From Paraspadella gotoi (Eukaryota > Chaetognatha), in NCBI GenBank assembly GCA_051294375.1, contig CM119267.1, forward strand, positions 15,912,105 to 15,976,104: a stretch of DNA of 64,000 nucleotides, given 5' to 3'. This document shows, piece after piece, positions 22,746-36,800 of the stretch. A program made the position numbers and the translations under genes. Numbering within the stretch: position 1 is the stretch's first letter; each line of letters opens with the position of its first letter. Under the pieces are notes generated by a model. That model searched no databases. It was not told the origin of the DNA and was given only the letters and a program-made list of their open reading frames with translations.

Positions 22746-25700
22746 ATGAATATCATGCGTCGCCTCGTCGGGATGGGGAGTCAGGGCGGCGGGGGTGGAA
22801 ACTCCGACGCCCCCATGTCGCCCGGGGGAAGACCGCATTCCAATTCAGTGGGCAGCGATGTAGACACCCGCCATTGCCCGATTATTTCCTCCGGTACAGT
22901 TAACTTCAGATAAATCGTTAATTGATTGTACTTTTAAGAACATTCCCGAAACACTTATTTCTTAATTAATTCTTATTCTTTCAGGAAGCAGCGGTGGGCG
23001 CAGCCGGTCGTCATCCTCTTCGAGCGCCTCGAATCCACAACCCGATCAAGCTCTGGGTCTCATGCACTTGCGAAAGCTTTTCGCCGATCTTTCGCGACCA
23101 ACTTCGACAGGTAGTCATGGTTCACATTTTAATTTCTACGTGGACCATAGACAAAACAAAACAATTTTACTAAAACAATTATGTATTTATTAAGGTTCCC
23201 AAAGCGGCACAGGCGTTCATGCCAAAGATGTTGAAGAGAGGCTTTACCAGATGCTGCCGCTATTTTGCAAAGTTTTTGGCAACGCTCCGGCCGATGACAT
23301 GACCGAAAAGTTTGGCGATATTTTGCAGGTATATGCTGCTAAAATACAAGCGTTAATAGTAATATCAATAAAATTTGATATATCAATAAAAGCGTTGTAT
23401 ATCAATAAAAATTACATTGTCATGTCGTCACTTAAAAAAAAAAATGTTGGTAATTTTTCTTTCATTTACAACAGTTTTGCTCTCTTGTTTCTCGTTTGAT
23501 GGTATCGGAGATCCGGCGGCGCGCCTCTAACCAGTCGACGGAGGCGGCCTCACGAGCAATCGCCGAATTCCTAGAAATCGAGAATCGTGAGGAAGATTCA
23601 CACGGGTGGATGCTTCTTTCCACCCTCAACCTTCTTTCCGCCGGGACACCTGCGCTTATTGGTTAGAGTTCTGGGATGGATGAATATATTTTGCGTATTT
23701 CTTGCTTCAGATCGCAATTTTCCTCTTTCTTTGAAATTTTGTTACGATTCTCATTCAGTTTTCCTCTCTTTAGATTGCATGACCGCCGCGTCTCTTCCGT
23801 CGACTCTGGTGAAATGCTTGTACCTTTTTTTCGATCTCCCACCGGATTCCTCTGTTACCCCGGCGACTTCGAATCAGGCGAATAACAACTTAGAACTAGT
23901 CTGACAGTACAGGAAAAATTCTTGTTCACTGAAACCTTAATAATAAATCCTCCAGACGACGGCAGATCCTCCGATTCAAATGACGGACAACAATCGTGTT
24001 CAACAAAATCAAACTAGCGCCGGTCGATTGGATAACCGAAGCAATTCCGTCGTTTCCAAGACGGAGCCTGAATTTTCGCAGTTGGAAAGAAAGATTCTAT
24101 TGCAAAAAGTTTTCGAGCAGGTTTGAACTGGAGTAAAATTTGATTCGGTTTGTCGACATTAGGAAATAAAAGTCACATCGTTTTTTGTTTTGGTTTTTTT
24201 TTGACAGGTTCTAACTCGCCTTTGTGGACACATCGCTCCCGCTGAGGAGCTTTCCCGCAAGGACGACCTGGTGCTTCTCTTTTCCGCGGTGACATCTTGG
24301 TGCCCCATTCACAACGCCGTCTGGAGACGAACTGCGGGCGAGGTCCTGATGACCATATCTAGATCATCTCTCACACCGACCGTGATTCGATATTTGCATG
24401 AAAAAGGTGCGGCGTTTTTCTTTTTTCTTTTTCGTTTTTTTTCGTTTTAAAAAGTTTTTTTTCTCAGGTTGCATCGCCATGTGCGTTGAGAATTTGCAGA
24501 GGTCATCTCCTCTCGGCGGATCCTCTCTTCCGATTTCGGTTCAACATTCCAACGGAGCATTACAGGTTGTGTGTTTCGTTAAATTATGATTATTACCAAC
24601 TGGTTATTACTATTTTTCTTTTCTTTTCTGGTTGACAGCGAAGGAGCTCTTCTGGAGAGGGTGGGACGACGATAGAATTACGTCCTTCAGAAATCGTCGA
24701 GATGCTCGTTACGCTCTTCTGCATCCTCAAAGATTCCGCCGACGTATCTCCCACCCTCATGGAGGACTTTCGAACCTGTCAGGTGGACCTCTGCTGCTCG
24801 AATAATTGAGCTTTTTCTTGTTCGTTCTGTAATTCACTCACAGAACCAATTTCTTTTGTATGTCAGGGCTACAATTTCTTGTCGGAATTGATGCTTCGCA
24901 TGGAGGATCTGGCGACAGCCGACAGTCAAGAGGTCCGCCAACAACTTCGCCATCTCGTCTTGCCAATAACTTCGCTCGCTCTTTGCGGATACAAGGTAAG
25001 AAATACAAAATATTACGAAACGAAAGAATTAAACAAACTCGAACTCAAATTACTCGATTTAAAAAGAGAATTGTAACGGAATAGCCCCAGCAAATTATGA
25101 CCAATCTTTCCTAGGAATTGCGCCCGCCCTCGGCTGTGGGAACTGGCTTATTTCAAATGCCCGGCTTTTCTATCCCTGAGCCTCAAGGTCGTGGGGCGTC
25201 CGTTCGAAACCTCGCCGCTTTTTCGGTGCTTCAGACCGTCTTTCTCAAGGGCCGCTCAGATTTGCTCTGCTCGACGGTGCTGGATGCCGTCGTCAGCGTA
25301 TACCACGCAGATCCAGTCAATTACTTCGTTCTCGAAGACAACCACACCCTTTCCCAGTTCGCCGAACGCGTCCCCACCCTTTCCACCGAAATTCAGGGAA
25401 AGTTTTTTGAAACTCTCGTCTACGTCGTGATTGAGTTAAACTTCGTACCTTGCAAAGAACTTATTTCGTTGAGCTTGTTGTTGCAGCAGCAGCAATCGCT
25501 CGAATGCAGGTGAGATGCGTTTTGTCAAATTTTTAATTTATAATTTATAATTTATTGATCAATCTTCATTGCTTTTTTTAGCATCCTCTGTCTACACGCA
25601 CTTCTCCGCATTCTCCGACATCACTCGGTTTTTCGCGATGTTTTCCGAGAAGTCGGTCTGTTAGAAGTGCTGGTCACTTGTCTTCACCGATACGCGGCAC

Positions 25701-27846
25701 TTCTTAAGGATCCGGAAGCGGCCAACGACGATGACGATAGCAAAGACGATATTGAGAGTGACGACGACTCCCGTTGCATGATTGGGTCTTCGTCAAAGCG
25801 ATCCTCAAAGGTTCCCGAGGCTCAACAGGTTATATATTTGAAAATGGATAAAATACCAAATAAAAAACTTATAATTTTTTTAACTGATTTTATTTTTAAA
25901 TTTCTGACGAAAAGGAATTGGGATTCCTTGTGATGGAAGCGCTGGCGCTTACTTTACAAGGAAATTCTGCCAATGCATCCGTCTTTCGTGAGTGCGGAGG
26001 CGCCAGATGCGCTCACAATATGGTGCCCTACCGGTTCGTGTGGAGTTAATCATGTTATGTTTAAAAACTCTCTTCTGTGCTTAATTAATTTTCTTTTTAT
26101 TCAGGGAATGTCGACAAATGGCTTTGGCTATCGTTCAGCAGTTAGTTCTGTCACCTGGCGGAGATGACGATATGGGAACTTTGCTCGGTTAGTCGCACTT
26201 GACTCTTTTCTCAAATTTTTTTATAAGTTTAATTTGTTTCGTTCTTAGTTTGCGTTGCAACTCCTGGTAAGTTTCCCCGACAAATGTGGAAGTCAGGATT
26301 ACACATATGTAGATAGACATTTTATTTCGGTTCAGGAACTCCTTTTTATTTGTTATTATTCTTATCTGGATTACATTAAGCTTTTTTATTACGCCGCCTT
26401 CTCCGTTTTCAACACGTTCTATCTTTTTCTTTAATTTCACTAGAACGTTTTAGTAACAACGGTGGAAGTTTGTATCATCACACACAGAGTAGGTGGATTT
26501 ATTCGTTTTTCGATACTTTCAACCGGTGACTGCAAAAAAATAATGATCCCCAAAAATTTGAATTAGTCCCAATCGAGTTTTAATTCAGTAAAAGGATAAA
26601 CGGATTAACACTAAATAAACCATTGAGCACTGAGCAGTGGAAACCACTAGGAAAGCGTCGACTCACCCGCTTTTGTCCTTCTTTATTAGGCTTGATGCAC
26701 ACTGCCCCGGCCGTCGCGTTGGATCTTAAGGCGCACATCCTGAAGGCATTGTTAGCGGTTCTTCGGGAATCGCATCGAACGAGGACTGTCTTTCGGAAAG
26801 TCGGAGGTTTCGTCTACGTCATGACAGTTCTCGTCTCTATGGAGGGTTGTTTAGCCATTCCGCCCAAGTACGACGCGTTTGAATGAGTTTCATCGAATTT
26901 CACTCGCTTCAAATTTGGCATTTGGATTTTCAGCTCTCCGTGGGAAGAGGTGGATCGTAAGGATGTCCTATCACTGCTGAAGACGATATTCAACACGTTG
27001 ACTGTGGCAATGCGATACGAACCCGCCAACGCCAAGTTTTTTTCTGCTGAAGTTAGATTTGAGAGTCTCACGGAGGCCATCAGGTTGGTGCCACAACGAT
27101 TGAATGCGCTTTGGTTTTATTTGCTATTGTCATCTTAAATTTATCGATAATATGGTATGTAGTATTGTATGTTTCTAATTATATTTTTCACGATAAAACA
27201 AAAAAATTTTTCTTAGACTTTTGGGTTGCTTCACCACCGAAACCAAGTTGAGCTCCCACCCTCCCGGTTGTTCCCACGCCGTCGCCGCCACTTTCGAAGA
27301 TTTTTTTTGGTCCGGATGCAAAGATTCTCGTCTGTCCAAGGATGTTCCCCGAGAGCTGGCTCTCGGTGCCAACTGCATTCGCTACCTTTACGACATGGCG
27401 CTGGACGCTTTCGACAGGTCTGCAGCATCCAACGTTTGTTTCTCTACAATTTTTTTTTCAATTATTCGACCTCTTAGGCCCGCTCTACACTGTTCATCTG
27501 GACCCGGAGGAGGGATTTCCAATCCACAAAATACTTTGCTTCAGTCTTTGACCGTCAATCATCGCTATTCTCACCATCATTTATCTAGTCAACTCTCAAC
27601 GCCGCTTCCGCAAACTGGTGCGGGGACTATTTGAACTCTTTAGAAAAAGCACAATACATTTTTTTCATTCTGTCATGCGTTTTAATTGAATTTCAGGAAA
27701 TGTTTTACCATCATCAAACTCGTCAACAAGGGAATCGACTCCAATTAGTTCACCAAATCATGGAAATACATCTTCTGTTAACAAAAGAGCATCAACTGGG
27801 TCTATTGGTCAACTGATAGCTAATAATTCTTCGCATAGCAATACTG
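22746..27846 (+). CDS. WDFY3: WDFY3 exons 1-19: N-terminal armadillo-like region
   Basis: Exons read in frame: 22746-22893, 22985-23110, 23195-23328, 23475-23661, 23774-~23898, 23956-24120, 24208-24406, 24468-24565, 24639-24782, 24867-24995, 25115-25509, 25582-25828, 25915-26033, 26105-26187, 26690-26867, 26934-27083, 27217-27418, 27478-27618, 27697-27846. Conserved blocks include [28 protein letters not shown] and [10 protein letters not shown]. Most introns are 55-130 bases; the one at 26188-26689 is 502 bases and I see nothing specific in it. The helical repeats probably serve as a scaffold, but no partner can be read from the sequence. Confidence 0.88.
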
Positions 27847-30800
27847 GTAAGACGTTATTTTCTTATTAAGTAAAGTAAAAATTAGATAAAACAAGGAACG
27901 GTTATTCCAAGGTGTTGCGCCGCATTACTTTTCTTTTTATTTATCATATCATTTATTCTTTATAGTTTATAAGATTTCTTTGGTAGTTTGATAGTAAAAA
28001 AAGTTTTAATGATTTTTTACAACGAATAATATAAAACAATTTTGTTATAAAAAATCATTAAAACTTTGTTTTTTCTACTAAGATTTTTTTAAAAACAAAA
28101 GGCGGTGTAAGTAATCATTTAGATTTGATTTTTAACCAATGATTAACAAATTATAGACAAGTTATAAGCGTTTTTAATGTAAATAGGACAGACAGACCGA
28201 CCAACCGAAAAGTGACTTATAGAGTTGCTCCGCGAGTACTCGCGGCGCAACTAAAAACTAAATATTAAATAAAGAATTAGTTATATATACAATTATTCAT
28301 AGTTTTAATCAAAAACTATAAACTAAAAATTACTAACGGTCAACCTACTTATATAATATACCGATTTCTTAAACGGCATTCTAATTCACTGAAACGATTG
28401 CTCGAATCCTTTGTTTATTTTTTGAAGACAAAAAAACTATGATCGTATATCCTAAAGCTGTTATCATTGCGCCACAAATAATGCTAAAAAGTCCCGTTAG
28501 ATTGGTAACTTCAATTTGTTTGGGTTTAGAAGTTACTTTTTTTCTCTCGCAGCTTTTAAAAAATGACTGTTCCCACTTAGTTATTTGTCCATTTCTACCA
28601 TACTCGGTTATTTTTTTTGATAAATCCTCCAAAAGTGGGTGATCCTTGGTCATTGCAAACGCCAGTTCCGCAAAATTAAGTGTCCCACTCAATGTCCGAA
28701 TATCTGCCTCGCAATTTCTCGAAATGGCAGACTTTAAGATCTGCGAATCGCTGACAAGTGCCTTTCCATCCTCGAAAGGGACTTGGTCCACGTTTTTCCA
28801 CAAAGTTCCCCACTCCTTCATTTTATCGTACACACCCTTGTATTCTGAGTTTGTCTGAATCCGAAAAAAATCTGCACTGGCAGTGCCAACTAAAGTGCCA
28901 TACTGCTTGTTGTCTTGTTTAAAGATATCGGTTACGTCGTTCAAAGGGGTTACTTGAACGGTGTTGGACATAAAAGCCGCCAAATTGGCCGTGTATAATG
29001 ATATAATGACGATCGAAAAGATACGCCACATCACAGATAAAATCGTTTCTCCGAAAATCTGTGGCCGGTAATCTGGGGCTTGCTGAATGAAAGCGGTTCC
29101 AAAAAAGGACAGCGACTCCATTAATGAGACAACCGATGGTTTAGTTTTCATTAAGAAAGCATTACAGAGTGATGTTAGATAAAAAATTATTGCATATACG
29201 CTCCAGGAAGCAATTATCAACATCCAAAGTTGAATGGAGAACGGGGATAAAAAGTTAAAAAAATCTGTAAAATATATTTGCAATGAACGAATACTTGGGG
29301 TGATATAGATTTTTATAGAATACGTAATCTTTGAAATACTATTAATCTGATTATTTAAAATTCTGTTTACTAATTAGCGAAGTATTCATTTATTGCGTTT
29401 TGTCTGTTGAGGAGTGGTTTTCATTGCTGCGCCAATTCCAGATGTTAGGAAAGGGTAAGTGAAGTCGACGACTTGACATCTTTCGTCAGTGATCGAAATT
29501 ATTTGAACTGCAATGTCGGCCTCTCTTCTCACCAACGCACCAATCAGCCCAGACCAACTCCCGTTTTTGTCAGGAGTTCCAAAAAGTTTATCCTCCACCT
29601 CGACGAGTGTGAACTCAAAGTTTAAGTCCCAGGAAAGCTGACGTAAGATGCTGAAGCAAAGCCCAGTAAAGTTTCCCCGCGCATCTCTTGACATAAAAGG
29701 AGGCAGTATTGTTGTAATCGCTCTCAAAGTCATTGCTCTTTTAGTTTTAGTTTTTTTACCTGAATGACAAATGATTAAAACATAAATACTAAAAACTATT
29801 TACAGCAATTCAGAATTTGTTTTGCCTTATCGTATTGAATTATCAATGGGGAAGTCAAAGCTACTAAACCAAATCCAAATACTAACATAAATAAACCCAA
29901 AATACTAGTCACATCAATAGCGTGGTCAGCGAGAGAGGGTCTGTCAATCTCGCACTTTCCATCGTGTTCGCGACTCCATTGGTTAAAATATCCTGAGCGC
30001 CCATATATTCTTATCTGCCGCCTTATTTGTTTTGTAAGGGATAGGTTTTTTCGCAAAGCGAAGGCTTGCTCTTCATAATTAATTCCTTTAACCGAATATA
30101 TATTTTTTTCACAATTGGAATCTTTTATTGATTTTTCGATAATTTGATCCGTTATTAATGCTCGTTTTCCCCTTAAGATACCTATATCAGTTTTGTTATA
30201 AATGGTTCCCCATTTAAGTATTTTACTAAAGGCTTCTTGGTAATTTATATCTTTGGAAAACTTTAAAAAATCCAAATTAGACGTTCCATTCATAACGCCA
30301 TACTTATACTTGCTTTTGTTGGAGATCAATTCATCAAAACTATTAATTCCATCATTTTTAAACGAATAACATAAAAAAGCCGTACAATTTGCTGTGTAGG
30401 TCGCAATAATAATTAACGAGTATATTCGCCATGCTACCATTAATGTTTTCTCGCCCAACGTTTTAGGGTCGTATCTAGTTTCCTGTTGAAGAAAAGCGTA
30501 GCCAATAGCCGAAAAACTTTTGCTTAGTGTGAGCGTTTCCGTTTTATTTTTGGTTGTCACTTGAAATTTCGACATTATGTAAAGACTTATTGTGTAAAAC
30601 ATAATGGAAGCCAGTAACGCCAACCATAAATATAAGTGGAACGGTTTCATGAAGTAAAACCATCCTCGCTCATGATCTTTCATCATGATCGCAGTTATGC
30701 TTGATGTCATGAAAGCTGGAGTGAAATCAACCACCATTTGTCGTTCAGGCGTGACGGAGATTAGTTGAGCTTTGAAAACAAAAAGAAAATTAAGTATTTC

Positions 30801-33800
30801 TTTTGCACGTAAAATTTGATCTCTTGACTTTTATAAGTCTAACCTGCAATATCTGCTTCTCCATGGACCAACTCGCCAATCATGCCATTCCAAATTCCCT
30901 CTTTGTAACTACCCCACATTCCATCTTTCGTTTCGTATATATGATAAGTAAAATTTAAATCTTTTTTTAACATTTCTAGTAATTCAATACAAATTCCAGT
31001 CCAAGTTCCATTGGTTAGTTTAAACATGTACGGCCAAAGTTCATTGGTGACTATTTCTAGTGAAGTCATTTTTAGAAACGAAAGTTTATATATTAACCAA
31101 AGGACGAAGAGATTCTTTGAAATGAACTGCTTTACTCAAGTCCAAGCTGAACTTTCTCGAAGCAGGAAATTTATACCGGCTTTATATCATGAACTGAATT
31201 TCCAACATTTGTTTTTGAAGAGATTTGTAAGAGGATTAATGTATTTAGCATAAAGACTCTGTTTTAGTCATTTCAATAATCGTTTACTTAAACGATAAGC
31301 GATTCTTTGGATTTGCATTTTTTCGTTTGGTTAAACAATAGAGCTTGCACAAATAAGAGTTAAAATGTTGTTACAGAGCCTGCCATTGTGCATCCCGGCG
31401 CCGTCGTTTCTATTTTGCGCCTCCTTCCCGCGGTTTTCAACGGCGTTATCGCCACAAAGGACGGAAAATCATTACCTCCAGACGCAAATAATGATGCCGC
31501 CGTCAAAGCCCGAAACTATCTTATCGATCTCCAGCTTCACATCGCCGAATTATTAAGATCCCTCCTACGCTCGGAGAGAAACCAGCAATGCATGTGTGAC
31601 GCAGGTTAAAAGACTATCGCAGTAGCGGTTACTTTACACGGCGCTCCCTGATTTTTTTTATTCATCTTAACTACTATTATCGGCGGTCGTAGGTTTTGCT
31701 TCGGAACTATTGTCCTGTTGCTCAAAAGCGTTAGAAGACGAGTCACACCCGCTCCACCCTCCCGTCCAGTCCATGTTCGAGCGGCTGGCGGCACAGGCCC
31801 TTGAACCCCGGGACCTTCGCGCCTTTCTTCGTCTTGGAAATCCTCTGTGCTGCTCCGCACTCGATCAGCACTTTGACGCTCCCAAAGAAGAAAATGATAA
31901 AAAGATGACTAATGACCTTAGTCCAGTGGCCTCCGGTTTGTTAGAATAAATTTATATTATAATTTTTATTTAAAAGTAAAATTTATCTAAAAACAAACCT
32001 TTTCAGGGGGATCTCCAGTGACACTTTCCCGGGTCAAATGCTTGGTTTCCATGACCACTCCGCGCGACCCTCGCTTGCATGGAGTCGCTATAATGCCGGC
32101 TTTCGTAGAGTTCGACATGTCTGCGGAAGGATTTGGCGCTTTATTTTTGCCAAGCATCACGCCACAGGTAATTTTTCTTTGCTGTATTTTTTTAATTAGG
32201 TTGTATCTGTATTATTTCTTTTTCATTTCCTCCCTTTAAGGCGCCGGGATCAGGAAGTGGCCCTTCCTCGGTTGGCGGTTTGGGCGTCGGAGGTATGGTT
32301 GGCGGAATGGTGGGTGCCGCCTCCGACGGAAGCGTAGTGGGCGGCATAGGATCGGGTAAGTTTTTTTTTCTTAGCTTTTATAATCTGTAATCGGCTTTTT
32401 CATTCTATTTTCCTTTCCTTTTCACTTTCACTTTGTTTTCAGGACATTTGTATTTATCATTATCGATTTGTACCACTAAGTCGTTTTACAAACTCCCTTT
32501 TTCTAAATGCCCAGGATGGCGAACAACTCGCTTCTAACGAATCTGTTTGCCTCGCTTTTCTTTGTTTAATGCTTTCTTTCGAATTCGTTGGATTGGAACA
32601 AACAAGGCGAGAGGGTCTTTCCTCCTCAATCCGGTTTCACGTTCTCCTCCTGGATTTGCGTCGATAAGTTCTCCACTCCGGCCGTCTCCTCCTCGTACTC
32701 GGGTCAAGGGGCGGGGGGCGACTCTCACCCAGTGAGATTGCTGACCATCGCGCGGTCAACCCTCAATCCTGATGGGACGGAGGTCTTGATTCAACCCCCT
32801 GCCCCTCCATCCGCGGGACCAGGGGATAAAGGTTACCGTTGAAAAAAGAGCGGGGACAAAAAATGAATGGCAATTTGAGAGCATTAGTAACCGTTTAGGA
32901 TTATAAGTATCTTTGATAATGTTACAGTCAAACTCGTATAATTTTAAAATGATTTTGACCGGAGCACAACTTCGACCGCGTTACCTCCAGGCAACACGAA
33001 TCTCTCTCAAAAAATGGAATCGTCGGCTAAGAATTTCAACTTGACCAACGACGTCCCTTCTCAACACGTAGTCACGGGCACCAATTCCAACTCATCTCAA
33101 AGTTGTCAAAACGCGGGCCTTTCAGCCATATGTTTCTCACTCTCTCTCGCCCCCAGGGACAGATCTCTCGTTATTTCCACACAAGAAACTCTTCTACCAT
33201 CTACAGGTAACGCACTTCTGACCCTTCGGCCTTGTTACCTTCGCCGGTTCCTCTTTTGGTGTTTGTCGCTAGGGACGGGTATTTCTGTTGTCTTAATGTT
33301 TTTTTGGGCTGCGTGTTTGTTTGGTATTCTTGACTTTCTCGGTTTTAGACTTTTCCTTTTCTTGTCGCCTTTTCTGTCCTTTCCTGATCCGCTTCTTTCA
33401 TAGAATGACAACTGGATTACAGATTATACTGCAAGATTTAAAATTTTAAATGAATTTAAAATCCAACTCTAATTTGATCGTTTTGCCACTCTCCATGTCA
33501 TCCAAAAAGGCGAGAGAGTTTTCCCCCCTCCCAATTCCCTCTCCTTCTCTACATGGATGTGCGTCGATCGTTTTTCGAATCCCCTCGAGGACGGACATCC
33601 CATTCGTCTTCTTGCTCTAGTCCGCGTAGTGACGCCAACCGCCCCCGGAACACCTGAGTGTTCGTCGCCTGGCGCCTCAGGAGATACCCCTCTCGGAGCA
33701 AGTCCGACCGAGTCCCCCGAATCGCACTTGATCTGCTTGACAGTAGAGTTGGGATATAGAGACAGATCGTTGTTGGTTTCCACTGTTGAGAGAACCTTTG

Positions 33801-36800
33801 AGTATCTCGTCGCTGCGGATCAGCCTCCTGGTTGGTATTGTTTGAATATGAAGCATGTTAAGTAATAAATTTGAACGTCTGTCTGTCTGCTTCCTATGTA
33901 AAACATGCTTAATTTGATTGATTTTCTGAAATTGGCGTGTAGTTTTGCTGAATTAAGAAAAAAGAACCCAGTTTCGCTTTTCTGATAATGCGGCAATCTC
34001 CCCATTACTGAATTACACAGTAACTGAATTATACACATTTTTATTATAATTATTTTAATTTTCTTAATAAATTCTTCTTCGCCTCTTTATTAAACCAAAG
34101 GGCCAAGTTCTTCAACAGTATCAGCCGTCGACGTAGCAGCTGAATTGGAACCACCTCTAGGAGAGAGTACCGCCCGCTTTTGGTGTCCGGAGTTAACTCA
34201 GGAAGGCCAATGGCATCATCTCGCTCTCGTTCTTAATCGCGCTACATTCAAGAATTCGACGGTATTTTTATTACCCTATGTAACTGTGGGTATAACGGAA
34301 TTGAACCATTAGTAACAGAAATGAACATTGTAGGTAAGCGTGTTCGTCGACGGTCAACACATGCACACCCAGAAGTTACACTACATCGCCGCTTACCCTG
34401 GAGGCGCCACCGCTTCCCCCGGTTCTCCCGTCTCCGTCTATGGTTACATCGGAACTCCTCCTCAGTTAAGGTTTGTTTCCTAGATAAATTTGTCTTCATA
34501 TTTTATTGTTCGGAAATAGGCGTAACTTTTTTAAAATTTTTCGTAAAGGAGAAACTCAAAACTAGTCTGGCGTCAAGGTCCGGCTCATCTCTTCGAAGAG
34601 GTTTTGAGTCCGGCCACCATCGCCATGATTTTCCGCCTCGGGCCCAATTACGTTGGTAGTTTCCAAGCCCCTCCTCCAGGTGAGATTACATTCTAATTTT
34701 CTCAGATTTTTATTACGTACTCAACCATTTTTCTTTACTCAGGAGATTCTTCTTTAACCGAAGCCAATGTCCCTCAAGTGAACGAAGAGCGTGTTGTCTT
34801 TGGAATCCACGCACACGCTCTCTCCAATCTGACCTTAGCGCGTATCCGCAAGTTTTACAACAAGCTGGACGCTAAAGCCATAGCCCGCCAGTTAGGAATG
34901 TCCAGCCATGAGAGCTCAACTCCTATCAGAGTTCTTCATAAGTAAGTAAATTCTCATGCACTCCCTTGTCTTTTTTGCGAGATGTGACGAACGCTTATAC
35001 CAATTCATACATTTCTAATTTTTAGCACGGCCGGTCATCTCATGGGCCCAGCGCGCGCCCTCGGCGCCGTCATCATGGGCTATCAGGGCGTACGAACGTT
35101 TTGCCCGCAACCAGTTGCTAAGTGTTTGGAGCACGTTGGTGGGCCGTCGACCCTTCTGGGTCTCGTCGCTATGGCGACCGACGTCGAAGGACTCTACGCC
35201 GCCGTCAAGGCGCTCGTCTGCGCCTGTCGCTCCAATAAGGCATTGGCTCAAGAAATGGACAGAGTACGAGGATATCAGACTCTCGCAATGCTGCTAAAGA
35301 AAAAGCGCCATCTATTGAACGCTCACATTTTACATTTGACGTTTGCTCTCGTTGGAACAGTTGGCGATCAACTTCCTCGTGGGGCCGGTATGACTATATA
35401 GACTCGAAATCAGAATTTTAAATGCTCTTTAAAATTAAATTTACACTTCACTATTGGCTTTTGAATAATTTTTGTTTGTTTAAATATTAAGGTTATGGCG
35501 GAGTTGGTGCTTGTGGTGGTGGAAGTGGAGGCGGGTACGCCGACTACTACGCTCTGATTCCCAACCGTTCGGCCTTTGCTGATCTGTTGTGCGATTTGGA
35601 AGTTTGGGCAGAGGCGCCCGGCGATTTGCTTCGCTCGCTCTTCGAGCATTTTTGCGAATTATTGGCTGGTGATTTTTTTTTGTCTTTTTGTTTTGAATTC
35701 TTGGATTTATATTTATTAATGGAGCTGTAAAACAACTTTTGGTCTAGAAACGGTGACGACACCATCGCCATCTTCACCTACCGAGTCTCTGCGTTCTGCC
35801 CACACTCTTCTGCGCGATTTGCAGTTGGCCGAGAAGATTTTGCACGCGTTGAAGGCGCCTGGAACGACTGGCGCCGGCCTCTCCGTCTCTACCACTCAAG
35901 CCGCCGTCGCTGTTTTGTCCGCTTTGCTTCAAGGAGCACCGGACGCCGTCGCTCTCAACAAGTAAGAAGCTAATCCGTATGTCTAGTTAATGATTAAAAC
36001 GTCCTTTGTTCGCGGCGAATATTTTTGTGGCAAAGCAACACCGAGCTCTCAACGTCTTTTCTTTTCGTCAATCCCAAAACAAAATTCGCTCAGAGAGTTG
36101 AATATTGCAGCTGCACAATCTCCTCCTTTTGTGTACGGTTCCCTTGAGTATTATTTAATGAGGTAATCTTTAAAGTGAGCCTCCAGGTACTGTCATAAGT
36201 TTGCCGTGGAAGTTGTAAAAAAAAATTTGCATGCGCCTCAATGGAATTTTCGCTTGCGCTGAATACGAATGAATCCTCTCGTGACTTTAGTTGGCTGGAT
36301 TAATCTCATTATTCATGGATCTTAAGATTAAATGTTACTTTAATGACCATCTGGTGCCCGTAGTGAAAAGTTATAATTTCTTATGTACATAGAATCGGCC
36401 AATTCGTGACTTGGACTTTACCTCCGCCGAACGTCAGCGAGCAAACTTCGGATTCCTTCGTCGCCGGCCTCGACGCTTTGAACGCCCCGAAGAGAACCAG
36501 GTTTAATTTGCCTCAACTTCCGGTTATGGAATCGTCATTAACGGAGTCAGATGGCGGAAATAATTCCAACAGGGTAAACTCCAAATTTACATTTTCTTAA
36601 TCTCGTGTTATTTATTTATTTCGATTTATTTTTCAATTTGCAGAACATCAAAACTCGAAATTTGATTTTGGAAAATCTTCTTCAATTATTGAGATCACCC
36701 TCGAAGACAGTTCACCGGGGAATTTCTGTGTCCACCTCTCAAGTAAATTTTTGTCCCTGTATTTGGTTTCTCTTTTTTTATTTTTTTTTATTTTATGTTA

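Larger units (their letters stand above)
27847..31376 (+). other. WDFY3 host intron carrying antisense genes and repeats
   Basis: This 3,530-base intron has a clean donor after 27846 and an acceptor before 31377, both phase 1. It is more than four times longer than any other WDFY3 intron. It contains a hairpin (27988-28080), a palindromic dispersed repeat (28186-28258) and two - strand ionotropic glutamate receptor genes (28381-31069). Confidence 0.85.

Noticed and set aside
22661-22903. 80-codon frame at the WDFY3 start
   Set aside because: It is out of frame with the M-N-I-M-R-R start that matches ALFY and continues across the splice sites.
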